A stretch of DNA of 64,000 bases from Leisingera thetidis (GTDB taxonomy: Bacteria; Pseudomonadota; Alphaproteobacteria; Rhodobacterales; Rhodobacteraceae): NCBI RefSeq assembly GCF_025857195.1, contig NZ_CP109787.1, forward strand, positions 1,925,501-1,989,500, given 5' to 3'. The notes beneath the pieces were generated by a model. It made no database searches, was not told the DNA's origin, and worked only from the letters and a program-made list of their open reading frames with translations. Positions 1-10,062 of this stretch are shown here, piece after piece. The stretch's first letter is position 1. Each line of letters opens with the position of its first letter. The position numbers and the translations under genes are program-made.

Positions 1-1
1 C

Positions 2-91
2 CGGCTGACCGACGGCGAAGGCGAGGAGGCGCTGCTGCTGCGCACCCAGGCGGCCCGGTCGCTGACCGCACCGCATAGCCGCCGGATCTGA
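2..91 (+). CDS. C-terminal fragment of an unidentified protein
   Basis: The window opens inside a frame that runs without a stop from base 2 to a TGA at 89-91. It gives a 29-residue tail rich in Arg, Ala, Leu and Glu that ends PHSRRI. It converges on rlmE, whose stop lies 8 bases away. Everything upstream is outside the window, so no family can be named, and a frame this short could also be open by chance. Confidence 0.4.
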   Translation, partial: RLTDGEGEEALLLRTQAARSLTAPHSRRI

Positions 92-98
92 CGGGGCT

Positions 99-815
99 TC
101 AGCCCCGGAACCCTGTTGCCACCACGAATTTCTCGGAGCTGTCCGACCGCGAGGAGGGCGGCTTCATATTCATCACCTTGGTGAATTTCTGCTTCAGCAG
201 CTTCTGCAGTTCCCCTTCGGCGCCGCCTGCCAGAACCTTGGCAACAAAGGTTCCGCCATCCTCCAGCACGTCAAAGGCAAAATAAGCAGCGGTTTCGCAC
301 AGAGAGATGATCCGCATGTGGTCGGTCTGCTTGTGGCCGGAACTGGCCGCCGCCATGTCGGACATCACCACATCGGCCTTGCCGCCAAGCCATTCCTTGA
401 CCTTGTCGTCGGCGCCATCATCCATGAAGTCGAGCTGGTGGAATTCGGCACCGGCCAGCGGCTCGACCTGCTGCAGGTCCACGCCGATGATGCGGCCAAC
501 GGCCTTGCCCTGCTTTTCGCCGAGCGCGTTGATGCGCTTGACCGCCACCTGCGCCCAGCCGCCGGGAGCGCAGCCCAGATCAACGATCCGCGCACCGGGC
601 ACCAGAAAGCGGTATTTATCGTCCAGTTCCATGATTTTATACGCGGCACGGCCGCGGTAGCCCTCGGCCTGGGCGCGTTTGACATAGGGATCATTCAGCT
701 GCCGCTGCAGCCAGAGGGTTGAGCTGAGCTTGCGTCCGCGTGCGGACTTCACCTTGACTTTCAGATCACGCTGTCCGCGCCCGGAAGTGTTTTTGCCAGT
801 CGGTGTCTTTGCCAT
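99..815 (-). CDS. rlmE: 23S rRNA (uridine-2'-O-)-methyltransferase RlmE (FtsJ/RrmJ)
   Basis: RlmE methylates the 2'-OH of U2552 in the A-loop of 23S rRNA on assembled 50S subunits, using SAM. From the chosen ATG (MAKTPTG...) the protein has 238 residues. The SAM-binding motif DLGCAPGGW is at about 79-87. The K-D-K-E catalytic tetrad of FtsJ enzymes is visible as Lys60 (RAAYK), Asp in VVMSDM, Lys in FVAK and Glu in SSEKF. The open frame extends upstream to 869, but those residues are not family-like; ATGs at 815 and 818 are both possible. The N-terminus is a Lys/Arg-rich extension common in alphaproteobacteria. It lies downstream of ppx in the same direction with an 18-70 base gap depending on start, which suggests co-transcription. 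Confidence 0.95.
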   Translation of the reverse strand: MAKTPTGKNTSGRGQRDLKVKVKSARGRKLSSTLWLQRQLNDPYVKRAQAEGYRGRAAYKIMELDDKYRFLVPGARIVDLGCAPGGWAQVAVKRINALGEKQGKAVGRIIGVDLQQVEPLAGAEFHQLDFMDDGADDKVKEWLGGKADVVMSDMAAASSGHKQTDHMRIISLCETAAYFAFDVLEDGGTFVAKVLAGGAEGELQKLLKQKFTKVMNMKPPSSRSDSSEKFVVATGFRG

Positions 816-890
816 CATTGCCGCCATCTGTACCGGTGCGCGGAATCTTACAGCAATTCCGGCCCGCAAAAGTTCATATTTCCGGCCCGC

Positions 891-2003
891 CTAGTAGGGG
901 CCGTCCTCCAGGACGCCGTCCGCGCTCATTTGCGCATAAAGCAGGCCCTCGCGCAGCCCGCGGTCTGCCACCGACAGCCGGTCGGTCGGCCAGCAGCGCA
1001 GCAGCGCCTGCAGGATGGCGGATCCGGACATGATCAGCGCCTGCCGGTCCTCGCCGATGCGGGGGTCGCGGCGGCGGCCCTGAGGGCCGAGTTCTAGATA
1101 ACCGCGTATCACCTTGTCAATCTGGTCGCTGGTCATCCGCAGCCCGTCGACCTTGGTGCGGTCATAGCGCTTGAGTCCCAGGTGCGACGCCGCAACGGTT
1201 GTGACCGTGCCCGAGGTGCCGACGATCTGAAACCCTGCGCGCGTCTGCTCATCCTTGTAGGGGGCGAAATCAGCCAGGTTTTCTTCGAAAAACCAGCTCA
1301 TCAGCGCAAAACGGGCGGCGTCATCCTCGACGTCGTTGAACTGGTCGCGCAAGGTGGCAACCCCCAGCGGCACCGAGATCCAGTCCACCACCTTGGCCGC
1401 TGGGAAAGGGCTTTCGGTGGAGTGAAATCCGTTGTGCAGCCGCATGATGGCGGCAGGACGGTCGCGCCGCGGCACCGAGGAGATGTCGATCCACACCAGT
1501 TCTGTCGAGCCGCCTCCGATATCCACCACCAGCAGTTGCTCAGTCATGATGGAGACCAGCGGCGCGCAGGAGATCACTGCCAGCCGCGCCTCTTCCTCCG
1601 GCTGGATGATTTCCAATGTCAGGCCGGTCTCGCGTTTCACCTGGCGGATGAAATCGCGGGCGTTCTTGGCCCGGCGGCAGGCCTCGGTTGCGACCAGCCG
1701 CATCCGTCTGACCCTGTTGCGTTTGAGCTTTTGCTGGCAGATCCGCAGCGCCTGAATGGTGCGCGCCATCGAGGACCGCGACAGCCGTCCGGTCCGCTCC
1801 AGCCCGGCGCCGAGCTGCACCGACTTGGAGAAACTGTCGACCACATGAATGCCGCTGCCCTTGGGCTGGGCGATCAGCATGCGGCAGCTATTTGTTCCCA
1901 AATCCAGCGCCGCATAAAGCGCATCAGGATCGGGACGGGCCGGTGCAGGGGTCTCAACCGCCTTGGGAAACGCGCCCGCACCTTTCGAGCGCCTGGGCGC
2001 CAT
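891..2003 (-). CDS. Ppx/GppA exopolyphosphatase / guanosine pentaphosphatase family protein
   Basis: A 370-residue member of the ASKHA-fold Ppx/GppA phosphatases, which hydrolyse polyphosphate and/or pppGpp. The first phosphate-binding loop is seen as ALDLGTNSCRMLIA near residue 33. The second signature is VVDIGGGSTELVW near 160, with the conserved Glu that activates water. A further conserved stretch is VGTSGTVTT. The length fits the short form, about 300-370 residues without the C-terminal HD domain of E. coli Ppx, so substrate preference cannot be read from sequence. The first about 27 residues are basic and Pro-rich and probably disordered. It sits directly upstream of rlmE, a pairing I recall from other Rhodobacterales. 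Confidence 0.88.
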   Translation of the reverse strand: MAPRRSKGAGAFPKAVETPAPARPDPDALYAALDLGTNSCRMLIAQPKGSGIHVVDSFSKSVQLGAGLERTGRLSRSSMARTIQALRICQQKLKRNRVRRMRLVATEACRRAKNARDFIRQVKRETGLTLEIIQPEEEARLAVISCAPLVSIMTEQLLVVDIGGGSTELVWIDISSVPRRDRPAAIMRLHNGFHSTESPFPAAKVVDWISVPLGVATLRDQFNDVEDDAARFALMSWFFEENLADFAPYKDEQTRAGFQIVGTSGTVTTVAASHLGLKRYDRTKVDGLRMTSDQIDKVIRGYLELGPQGRRRDPRIGEDRQALIMSGSAILQALLRCWPTDRLSVADRGLREGLLYAQMSADGVLEDGPY

Positions 2004-2230
2004 GATTCACGCCCTCCGATTATCGTGTTAAGAATGACAATAGGTGCGCCGGTGCGCCGGCGCAAGCACCCGGCACCGGAAGTGGTGGAATTTCCGCTGT
2101 GTAATGGAAATCTCATAATCCACATGAAAATTTTTGCGGAAAACCCCTGTGGCGTTCGCAGGTGCACAAAGCTAGGGTCCCGGCAGCAAAACGTCGCTCA
2201 AACCCATCGTGTTGTCGAAAATCGACCAAC

Positions 2231-2287
2231 CTGCTGAGCGCTGCCGCTCTAGAAGGTGGTCTATCCAGGCTAGGAGGAAATCAGGGC
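2231..2287 (+). promoter_or_regulatory. SAH-riboswitch-like motif in the leader of the metF operon (tentative)
   Basis: The leader contains GAGCGCTGC (2236-2244) and CCAGGCT (2265-2271). These are the two most conserved blocks of the S-adenosylhomocysteine riboswitch, in the right order. Between them TAGA/TCTA can pair as a short P2-like hairpin. CCTgCTgAG and CTAGgAGG could form an imperfect P1 that would also mask the Shine-Dalgarno AGGAGG (2272-2277). The 3' pseudoknot arm (GGCGCTC) is not seen before the start codon, so this may be a degenerate or chance match. Confidence 0.22.
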
Positions 2288-2584
2288 ATGCCCGACGTTA
2301 CGATCGTATACTGGCGCGATATCCCCGCGCAGGTCATCGTTGGCAAGGGCCGCCGCGGCACCAAGCGCCAGCTCGAGGAACGGTTCGAGCAGGCCATCGA
2401 CCGCGCGGCCATGAAGGTGAACGCCAAGGACGCCGACGCCTATCTTGCCGAATGGCGCAAAGCCGCACCTTTTGCCGCCGAGGGCGAAGCTGCCGATATT
2501 GCCGAGGCCGAGGCGACCCGCCTGGAAGCAGAATACGATCAGGAACGCCTGAAGGCCCTGATTGCGAATGACGGATGGGCGTGA
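2288..2584 (+). CDS. Conserved small protein of the 'virulence factor' family (Pfam Virulence_fact type)
   Basis: A 98-residue soluble protein starting MPDVTIVYWRDIPAQVIVGK, preceded by a strong ribosome-binding site (AGGAGG at 2272-2277). The N-terminal half has the VYWRDIPAQV...GRRGTKRQL...RFEQAIDRAAM signature of an uncharacterised alphaproteobacterial family that carries the misleading name 'virulence factor'. The C-terminal half is Glu/Ala-rich and predicted helical. It is the first gene of a tight run with metF (about 26 bases away) and the methyltetrahydrofolate-binding protein. That placement suggests a role connected with methionine or one-carbon metabolism, but no biochemical function can be read from the sequence. 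Confidence 0.82.
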   Translation: MPDVTIVYWRDIPAQVIVGKGRRGTKRQLEERFEQAIDRAAMKVNAKDADAYLAEWRKAAPFAAEGEAADIAEAEATRLEAEYDQERLKALIANDGWA

Positions 2585-2610
2585 GCCTGACACCACTATG
2601 GGAGGCCGTG

Positions 2611-3537
2611 ATGGCTTTGCTGAACTTTAAAAAACGCGATTCTGGCGCAGGCCAGCCCGTCAACCCGCAAGTCGAGGCCTTCCTGCAGGGGTATTCGATC
2701 GAAGTGATGCCGCGCACCGCTGAAAAGGTCGCCGACTTCCGCGACCTGCTGCCCGCAGGCACCCGCGTCTACATCGCGCACATCGAAGGCACCCCGATCG
2801 AGGACATGGTCGCCACTGCCAAGCGCATCAACGCCGAAGGTTTCCCGGTGATGCCGCACTTCCCGGCGCGCATCATCAAGGACGAGTCCACCCTGGCCGA
2901 CTGGATCGCCCGCTACCAGGGCGAGGCCGACGTCAAGCAGGCGCTGATGCTGGCCGGCGGCGTCGCCAAGCCGCATGGCGATTTCCACAGCTCGATGCAG
3001 CTGTTGGAAACCGGCCTGTTCGACAAGGCGGGCTTCACCAGCCTGCACGTGGCCGGCCACCCGGAAGGCAACAAGGACATCGATCCCGACGGCTCGACCA
3101 AAAACGTCGCCGAAGCGCTGCAGTGGAAACAGAAATTCTCCGAGCGCACCGACGCCAAGATGGCGCTGGCGACCCAGTTCGCCTTTGAAGCCAAGCCGAT
3201 CATCGAGTGGGCAAACAGCGTCAAGGACGCCGGCGTCGACATTCCGATCCACATCGGTATCGCCGGCCCGGCCAAGCTGCAGACCCTGATCAAGTTCGCC
3301 ATCGCCTGCGGCGTCGGCCCGTCGCTGAAGGTGCTGCAGAAGCGCGCGATGGACGTGTCCAAGCTGCTGCTGCCCTACGAGCCCAACGATGTTGTGGCCG
3401 AACTGGCGGCCTACAAGGCGGAAAACCCGGACTTCAACATCACCAACGTGCATTTCTTCCCGCTGGGCGGCATCAAGACCAATGCCACCTGGGCCATCAA
3501 CAACGGCGGCGCCTCGGCGAAGCCGGTCAATTCCTAA
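2611..3537 (+). CDS. metF: Methylenetetrahydrofolate reductase family protein
   Basis: A 308-residue TIM-barrel flavoprotein of the MetF family, which reduces 5,10-methylene-THF to 5-methyl-THF, the methyl donor for methionine synthesis. The ATG at 2611 (MALLNFKKRD) is chosen because GGAGG lies at 2601-2605. The frame stays open to 2575 but lacks a ribosome-binding site there. Visible family features are SIEVMPRTAEKV (early Glu), YIAHIEGTP, FPVMPHFPAR, LMLAGGVAKPHGDF, LHVAGHPEGN and the C-terminal VHFFPLGGI. This version is divergent from E. coli MetF but standard for Rhodobacterales. The next gene follows after 9 bases and supplies the protein that uses its product. Confidence 0.88.
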   Translation: MALLNFKKRDSGAGQPVNPQVEAFLQGYSIEVMPRTAEKVADFRDLLPAGTRVYIAHIEGTPIEDMVATAKRINAEGFPVMPHFPARIIKDESTLADWIARYQGEADVKQALMLAGGVAKPHGDFHSSMQLLETGLFDKAGFTSLHVAGHPEGNKDIDPDGSTKNVAEALQWKQKFSERTDAKMALATQFAFEAKPIIEWANSVKDAGVDIPIHIGIAGPAKLQTLIKFAIACGVGPSLKVLQKRAMDVSKLLLPYEPNDVVAELAAYKAENPDFNITNVHFFPLGGIKTNATWAINNGGASAKPVNS

Positions 3538-3546
3538 GGATCCACA

Positions 3547-4611
3547 ATGACCCGTACAGTCGTCGAATCAAAAACCAAAACCGCGATCCTGGGCTTTGAC
3601 GAGCCGTTCTGCGTGATCGGTGAGCGCATCAACCCCACCGGCCGCAAGAAGCTGGCGGCCGAGCTGGAAGCCGGTGATTTCTCCACTGTCGAGAAAGACG
3701 CGCTGGCACAGGTGATGGCCGGTGCCAACATTCTCGATATCAATGCGGGCGTTGTCTACAACTCCAACCCCAACCCGAACGAGACCGAGCCGCCGCTGAT
3801 GACCAAGATCGTCGAGCTGGTGCAGGGCCTGACCGATGTGCCGCTGTGCATCGACTCCTCGGTTCCGGGCGCACTCGAAGCCGGCCTGGCCGCCGCTCAG
3901 GGCCGTCCGCTGCTGAACTCGGTCACCGGCGAGGAAGACCGTCTGGAAATGGTGCTGCCGCTGGTCAAGAAGTACAACGTGCCGGTTGTGGCGATCTCCA
4001 ATGACGACACCGGCATCTCGGAAGACCCGGACGTGCGGTTCGCCGTTGCCAAGAAGATCGTCCAGCGCGCCGCCGATTTCGGCATCCCGGCGCATGACAT
4101 CGTCGTCGACCCGCTGGTGATGCCGATCGGCGCCATGGCAACCGCAGGCCAGCAGGTGTTTGCCCTGGTCCGCCGCCTGCGCGAAGAACTGGGCGTCAAC
4201 ACCACCTGCGGCGCCTCCAACGTCTCCTTCGGTCTGCCGAACCGCCACGGCATCAACAACGCCTTCCTGCCGATGGCGATGGGCGCCGGCATGACCTCGG
4301 CGATCATGAACCCGGTGGCGCTGCCGGTGACGCAGAAAGCGATTGCCGAAAAGAAGGCGCAGGTCGAAGCTTCCGGCATCGTTCTGCCCGACGGCATGGA
4401 CGACGAAACCTTTGTCACCCTGTTCGGTCTCGGCTCGACCAAGCCGCGCCCCGGCAAGGAAATGGAGGCCATCCGCGCCGCCAACCTGCTGACCAACAAC
4501 GATGCGCATGGCGGCGAGTGGATCAAGTTCAACAAGGCCCCGGCAGCTGAGGGCGAAGGCGAAGGCCGCGGCCGTGGCGGCCGGGCCGCCGGACGCCGCC
4601 GCCGCGCCTGA
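3547..4611 (+). CDS. Methyltetrahydrofolate-binding (pterin-binding) methyltransferase, a separate part of methionine synthase
   Basis: A 354-residue protein corresponding to the pterin-binding module of MetH. It binds 5-methyl-THF and passes the methyl group to a corrinoid protein. The pterin-binding signature is plain: CVIGERINPTGRKK near residue 20, NILDINAGV near 59, CIDSSVPGALEAGL, and the conserved Asn/Asp loops (ISNDDTGI, TCGASNVSFGLPNRHG). No homocysteine, B12-binding or activation domain is attached. Together with metF next door this points to the split methionine synthase known from Phaeobacter relatives, with the other parts encoded elsewhere. The last about 20 residues form an Arg/Gly-rich tail (GRGRGG...GRRRRA) not needed for catalysis. 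A terminator follows at 4634. Confidence 0.88.
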   Translation: MTRTVVESKTKTAILGFDEPFCVIGERINPTGRKKLAAELEAGDFSTVEKDALAQVMAGANILDINAGVVYNSNPNPNETEPPLMTKIVELVQGLTDVPLCIDSSVPGALEAGLAAAQGRPLLNSVTGEEDRLEMVLPLVKKYNVPVVAISNDDTGISEDPDVRFAVAKKIVQRAADFGIPAHDIVVDPLVMPIGAMATAGQQVFALVRRLREELGVNTTCGASNVSFGLPNRHGINNAFLPMAMGAGMTSAIMNPVALPVTQKAIAEKKAQVEASGIVLPDGMDDETFVTLFGLGSTKPRPGKEMEAIRAANLLTNNDAHGGEWIKFNKAPAAEGEGEGRGRGGRAAGRRRRA

Positions 4612-4633
4612 TCAGCGCATCAGAAGAGACCGG

Positions 4634-4660
4634 AAGCCGGGCAGGACTGCCCGGCTTTTT
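4634..4660 (+). terminator. Rho-independent terminator of the metF operon
   Basis: The stem AAGCCGGGCAG/CTGCCCGGCTT is followed by a run of T, 22 bases after the stop codon of the methyltetrahydrofolate-binding protein. Confidence 0.85.
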
Positions 4661-4814
4661 CAGTATTTACGGCAGGTTATCCGGCCAGTCTGCACTGCCG
4701 GGCATTCACCGGAAGGAACGCGGCATACTGGAGGGATCGGCAGGGGTGCCTTGCGCTGCGGGTGTCCGCAGGGCGGCACGCCGTCAGTTCCGGAAGCGGT
4801 CTGCAAGGGTGAAA

Positions 4815-4904
4815 TGGCGGAGAGACAGGGATTCGAACCCTGGGTGGGCTTGCACCCACAACGGTTTTCGAGACCGCCCCGTTCGACCACTCCGGCACCT
4901 CTCC
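4815..4904 (-). tRNA. tRNA-Ser (CGA)
   Basis: The reverse strand folds as a class II tRNA of 90 bases including an encoded 3' CCA. The acceptor 5' GGAGAGG pairs with the 3' CTCTCC plus discriminator G. The D-loop region has GTGGTCGAACGG. The anticodon stem-loop is GCGGT-CTCGAAA-ACCGT with anticodon CGA. The long variable arm has GTGGG..CCCAC, and the T-arm is CAGGGTTCGAATCCCTG. The sequence is on the minus strand between the metF terminator and a DUF2059 gene. No clear terminator is visible downstream of it. Confidence 0.96.
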
Positions 4905-5022
4905 GCGGGGGGTGAGGCGCGGTTTAATGTTGATTCCGGACAGGCGCAAGGGCGAAATGCCGGTTTGATAAAAAAAGCCGGTTTTCCGTTGCCAGCCAAC
5001 GGTTTTTGCCTAGATTTGCCGT

Positions 5023-5874
5023 ATGCAGATGACCTTTCAAATCCCCGCCCTGCTTGCGCGTTTCCTTGCTGTGCTGTGTTTGCTCTCGGGTGCCTTCGGG
5101 CAGCCCGCATTGGCGGCAGACCGTGACCGAGTCGAGGCGTTCCTGGAGGTGACCGGCTTTGATGTGGCGCTCGACAGTATCGCCCTGTCCGCGTCCAGCG
5201 CTCCGGACATGCTGGGTATTGATGCCGGCGCGTTCGGCAGCCAGTGGGCCCGATTGTCAGAGGATGTCTTTGACACCGCGGAAATGCGCGGTCTGGCTCT
5301 GGATATTCTGGAAAACACTCTGGATGACGCAGCACTGGACCATGCGGCGGATTTCTACGCCAGCGATTTGGGAAAACGTCTGGTGCGGGCGGAAAACGCC
5401 TCGCACAGGGTTGAGGACGACGAGGTCAAACAGCAGGCTGGCAACCGGATCGTCTCGGATCTGGTCAGAGCCGGCAGCAACCGTGTTGCGATGTACCGGC
5501 GGATGGGATCGGCAATTGATGCCGCAGGCACCGGCGTCCGCGCCCTGCAGCAGATTCAGTTCCGCTTCCTCATGGCCGCCGCCGCCGCCGGTGTGATCGA
5601 GCTTGAACTGGACGCTGACGGGCTGCGCGCGCTGATGAAGGAACAGGAGGGCGGGCTGAGGCTCAGCCTGCAGGCGTCCAGCCTGGCGGCCTCCGCCTAT
5701 ACCTATCAGGAGTTCACCGACGCGGAAGTGCAGGCCTATGTCGAGGCTTTGGAGGAGGCGCCGATGCAGCGGGTTTACGAGCTGCTGAATGCCGTCCAGT
5801 ATGAAATCACCGCCAACCGTTTCGAGGAACTGGCGCACCGCATGGCGGAGCTGACACCGGGCCAGGATATCTGA
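5023..5874 (+). CDS. Secreted/periplasmic DUF2059 domain protein
   Basis: A 283-residue protein with a classical signal peptide: hydrophobic LLARFLAVLCLLSGAFG and probable cleavage after QPALAA at about residue 32. The mature part is helical and acidic. The stretch LDHAADFYASDLGKRLVRAEN (about 105-125) matches the DUF2059 pattern of periplasmic proteins of unknown function, and a second related helical half follows. ATGs at 5023 and 5029 are both usable. It stands alone between a tRNA gene and the rplU promoter and has no obvious operon partner. The biochemical role is unknown. Confidence 0.8.
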   Translation: MQMTFQIPALLARFLAVLCLLSGAFGQPALAADRDRVEAFLEVTGFDVALDSIALSASSAPDMLGIDAGAFGSQWARLSEDVFDTAEMRGLALDILENTLDDAALDHAADFYASDLGKRLVRAENASHRVEDDEVKQQAGNRIVSDLVRAGSNRVAMYRRMGSAIDAAGTGVRALQQIQFRFLMAAAAAGVIELELDADGLRALMKEQEGGLRLSLQASSLAASAYTYQEFTDAEVQAYVEALEEAPMQRVYELLNAVQYEITANRFEELAHRMAELTPGQDI

Positions 5875-5910
5875 AGCCGCGGCAGGTTCTGCAAAACCTG
5901 TGAAATCCGG

Positions 5911-5939
5911 TTGACAGCCAGTGTATTCCGAACCATAAG
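5911..5939 (+). promoter_or_regulatory. Probable sigma-70 promoter of rplU-rpmA
   Basis: A perfect -35 TTGACA (5911-5916) is separated by 17 bases from CATAAG (5934-5939). The start would fall near 5946, leaving a GC-rich leader of about 130 bases before rplU that contains several possible hairpins. A leader of this kind could carry ribosomal-protein autoregulation, but no known L21 leader motif was recognised. Confidence 0.65.
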
Positions 5940-6076
5940 CCCGCATCCCGGCCCGGATTCCGCGTGCCGGGGTTTATTTGCAATACGCCCTGCAAAAGGG
6001 CGCGCTGTTCGAGGCGGCTTCGGCCGGAACGCCCGCAAGGGGGCCGTAGGACGCGGTGAGAGAAGGAAAGACGCAT

Positions 6077-6634
6077 ATGTTTGCGGTCCTCAAGACTGGC
6101 GGCAAGCAGTACAAGGTTCAGGCGGGCGACGTGCTCCGCGTTGAGAAACTTGCTGCAGATGCTGGCGACACCATCCAGTTCGACGAAATTCTGATGCTTG
6201 GCGGCGACGCACCCGTTGTGGGCGCTCCGCTGGTGGAAGGCGCTGCCGTCAAGGCAGAAGTGATCGACCAGATCAAAGGCGAGAAGCTGATCAACTTCGT
6301 GAAGCGCCGCCGGAAGCACTCCTCCAAGCGCACCAAAGGCCACCGTCAGAAACTGACCCTGGTCCGGATCACCGAGATCCTGGCATCGGGCGCAACCAAA
6401 GCCGCTCCGAAAGCTGCTGCCAAAGCTGCTCCGGCCGCTGACGCTGCTGCAGGTTCGGACGACCTGACCCAGCTGACCGGCGTCGGCCCCGCAGCTGCCA
6501 AGAAACTGGCAGAAGCAGGCCTCACCAGCTTTGCCCAGATCGCAGCCTTGTCCGAAGACGACATTGCTGGTATCGAGGCAATCAAAGTGAAGCCCGAGTG
6601 GGTTGAGCAGGCCAAAGAGCTGGCTAAAGGCTAA
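6077..6634 (+). CDS. rplU: 50S ribosomal protein L21 with a C-terminal helix-hairpin-helix extension
   Basis: Residues 1 to about 103 are a standard L21 ([14 protein letters not shown]..., [16 protein letters not shown]...LVRITEI) that binds 23S rRNA in the large subunit. The protein runs to 185 residues. After an Ala/Lys/Pro linker (about 104-128) comes an added domain, [20 protein letters not shown]...[13 protein letters not shown], with the GVGPAxAxKL signature of a helix-hairpin-helix fold. The ATG at 6077 has AGAAGGAAAG just upstream; an in-frame ATG at 6056 is less likely. rpmA follows after 11 bases in the usual L21-L27 operon. Confidence 0.95.
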   Translation: MFAVLKTGGKQYKVQAGDVLRVEKLAADAGDTIQFDEILMLGGDAPVVGAPLVEGAAVKAEVIDQIKGEKLINFVKRRRKHSSKRTKGHRQKLTLVRITEILASGATKAAPKAAAKAAPAADAAAGSDDLTQLTGVGPAAAKKLAEAGLTSFAQIAALSEDDIAGIEAIKVKPEWVEQAKELAKG

Positions 6635-6645
6635 GGAGAGAGAGA

Positions 6646-6915
6646 ATGGCACATAAAAAAGCTGGCGGTTCCTCACGTAACGGCCGCGACTCCGCGGGCC
6701 GCCGTCTTGGCGTGAAACTCTATGGCGGCCAGGCGGCCATCGCAGGCAACATCATCGTTCGCCAGCGCGGCACCAAGTTCTGGCCGGGCGAAGGCGTGGG
6801 TATTGGCAAGGACCACACCCTGTTTGCAACTGCCGAGGGCGCTGTATCCTTCCGCAAGGGCCTGAAAGGCCGCACCTTTGTATCGGTTCTCCCAGTGGCG
6901 GAGGCCGCTGAGTAA
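6646..6915 (+). CDS. rpmA: 50S ribosomal protein L27
   Basis: An 89-residue L27, a large-subunit protein whose N-terminus reaches the peptidyl-transferase centre. It starts [20 protein letters not shown] without the N-terminal leader peptide that Firmicutes remove by proteolysis. The conserved [15 protein letters not shown] segment ([16 protein letters not shown]) is present. It is preceded by AAGGAGAG and lies 11 bases after rplU. A terminator hairpin follows at 6945. Confidence 0.97.
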   Translation: MAHKKAGGSSRNGRDSAGRRLGVKLYGGQAAIAGNIIVRQRGTKFWPGEGVGIGKDHTLFATAEGAVSFRKGLKGRTFVSVLPVAEAAE

Positions 6916-6944
6916 GCCGACCCGAAGGGTGAAGAAATCTTTAG

Positions 6945-6980
6945 GGGGATCGGCTAAAAGGCCGGTCCCCTTTCCGTTTT
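6945..6980 (+). terminator. Terminator of rplU-rpmA
   Basis: The ten-pair stem GGGGATCGGC/GCCGGTCCCC with loop TAAAAG (or similar) is followed by TTTCCGTTTT, 29 bases after the rpmA stop. Confidence 0.75.
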
Positions 6981-7198
6981 GCATCTGCGAGTTTGTTAAT
7001 GAGTGTCCCTGTTTGCACCGCCGCCCGGTTTCTTGCGCTCCGGCAGCCTGGCATTCACGCCGGGCCAACAGGAAGTTTTGCTCTATTTGAAGACCTTGGG
7101 GCTTGCCGTCGGGGCAGGGCGAGCACATCTGAAATTCACCGCCGGAACAACAAGGGCATCTGCCGCCGGAAACGCTATGGCAGGGGAGGAGCACATCC

Positions 7199-7735
7199 AT
7201 GAATTTGGAACAGATCGTGTGCCAGCAGGTAATCGAAACAGACCGGTTTATCTTGCGGCCATTGCGGAAATCCGATGCCGGGCTGATCGCGCATTATGTC
7301 AGCGACGAGCGCGTTGCCCGCATGACGCGTTCGGTGCCGCATCCGCTGCCGCCCGGTGCTGCCGAGGCCTTTGTGGCCCGTGCCATGGCGGAAGAACGCG
7401 ACGAGGATGTCTGGGTGATCGACGGCACCGCCGAGGGCGATTCCGAGCTGAAAGGCCTGATCGGCCTCAAGAGGATGGACCGCAACCAGTCAGAAGTCTC
7501 CTATTGGACGGCGCCGCCGTTCTGGAACACCGGGCTGGCCTCGGCGGCCCTGAAGGCGCTTGTCGATGCAAACCCCAAGGGCAACGCGGCGATGTTTGCC
7601 TCGGTGTTCCAGGACAACCCGGCTTCGGCCCGGGTGCTGATCCACTGCGGCTTTGATTATCTCGGTGACGCCGAAAGCTATTCGGTGGCCCGCGATGCCT
7701 CCGTCCCGACCTGGACTTACAGCCGAAAACTGTGA
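7199..7735 (+). CDS. GNAT family N-acetyltransferase (RimJ/RimL-like)
   Basis: A 178-residue Gcn5-type acetyltransferase that would use acetyl-CoA. It opens with the RimJ/RimL-like ETDRFILRPLRKSDAGLIAHYVSDERVARMT. The central strands are GLIGLKRMDRNQSEVSYW, and acetyl-CoA-binding motif A is recognisable around PPFWNTGLASAALKALV. The C-terminal NPASARVLIHCGFDYLGD is typical of the family. The Q/RxxGxG/A loop is degenerate (FWNTGLAS). It lies between the rpmA terminator and obgE. In Rhodobacterales a GNAT gene is commonly found next to obgE, but the substrate is unknown. Confidence 0.85.
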   Translation: MNLEQIVCQQVIETDRFILRPLRKSDAGLIAHYVSDERVARMTRSVPHPLPPGAAEAFVARAMAEERDEDVWVIDGTAEGDSELKGLIGLKRMDRNQSEVSYWTAPPFWNTGLASAALKALVDANPKGNAAMFASVFQDNPASARVLIHCGFDYLGDAESYSVARDASVPTWTYSRKL

Positions 7736-7776
7736 TTGGCGCGGCGTGCGCTTTGCGGTAAGGCAATCCCAAACTT

Positions 7777-7803
7777 CCCGCAGGAGTCTCATGCTCTTGC
7801 GGG
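7777..7803 (+). repeat. Ten-pair inverted repeat between the GNAT gene and obgE
   Basis: CCCGCAGGAG (7777-7786) and CTCTTGCGGG (7794-7803) pair along their full length with one G-U and a 7-base loop. No T run follows, so it could be a weak terminator, an mRNA-stabilising hairpin or an obgE leader element. Confidence 0.5.
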
Positions 7804-7848
7804 AGCACGTGTACTGCGCGGACGGGGCTGGCAGCCCAGCCGCATTAA

Positions 7849-9986
<2,138 letters not shown>

Positions 9987-10062
9987 GCGGAGCATCCGAT
10001 AGTTTATTCCAGCCGGCAGGCATTTGAGGTGCCGCACAGGGACCGGCAAGGGCGCGAGACAT

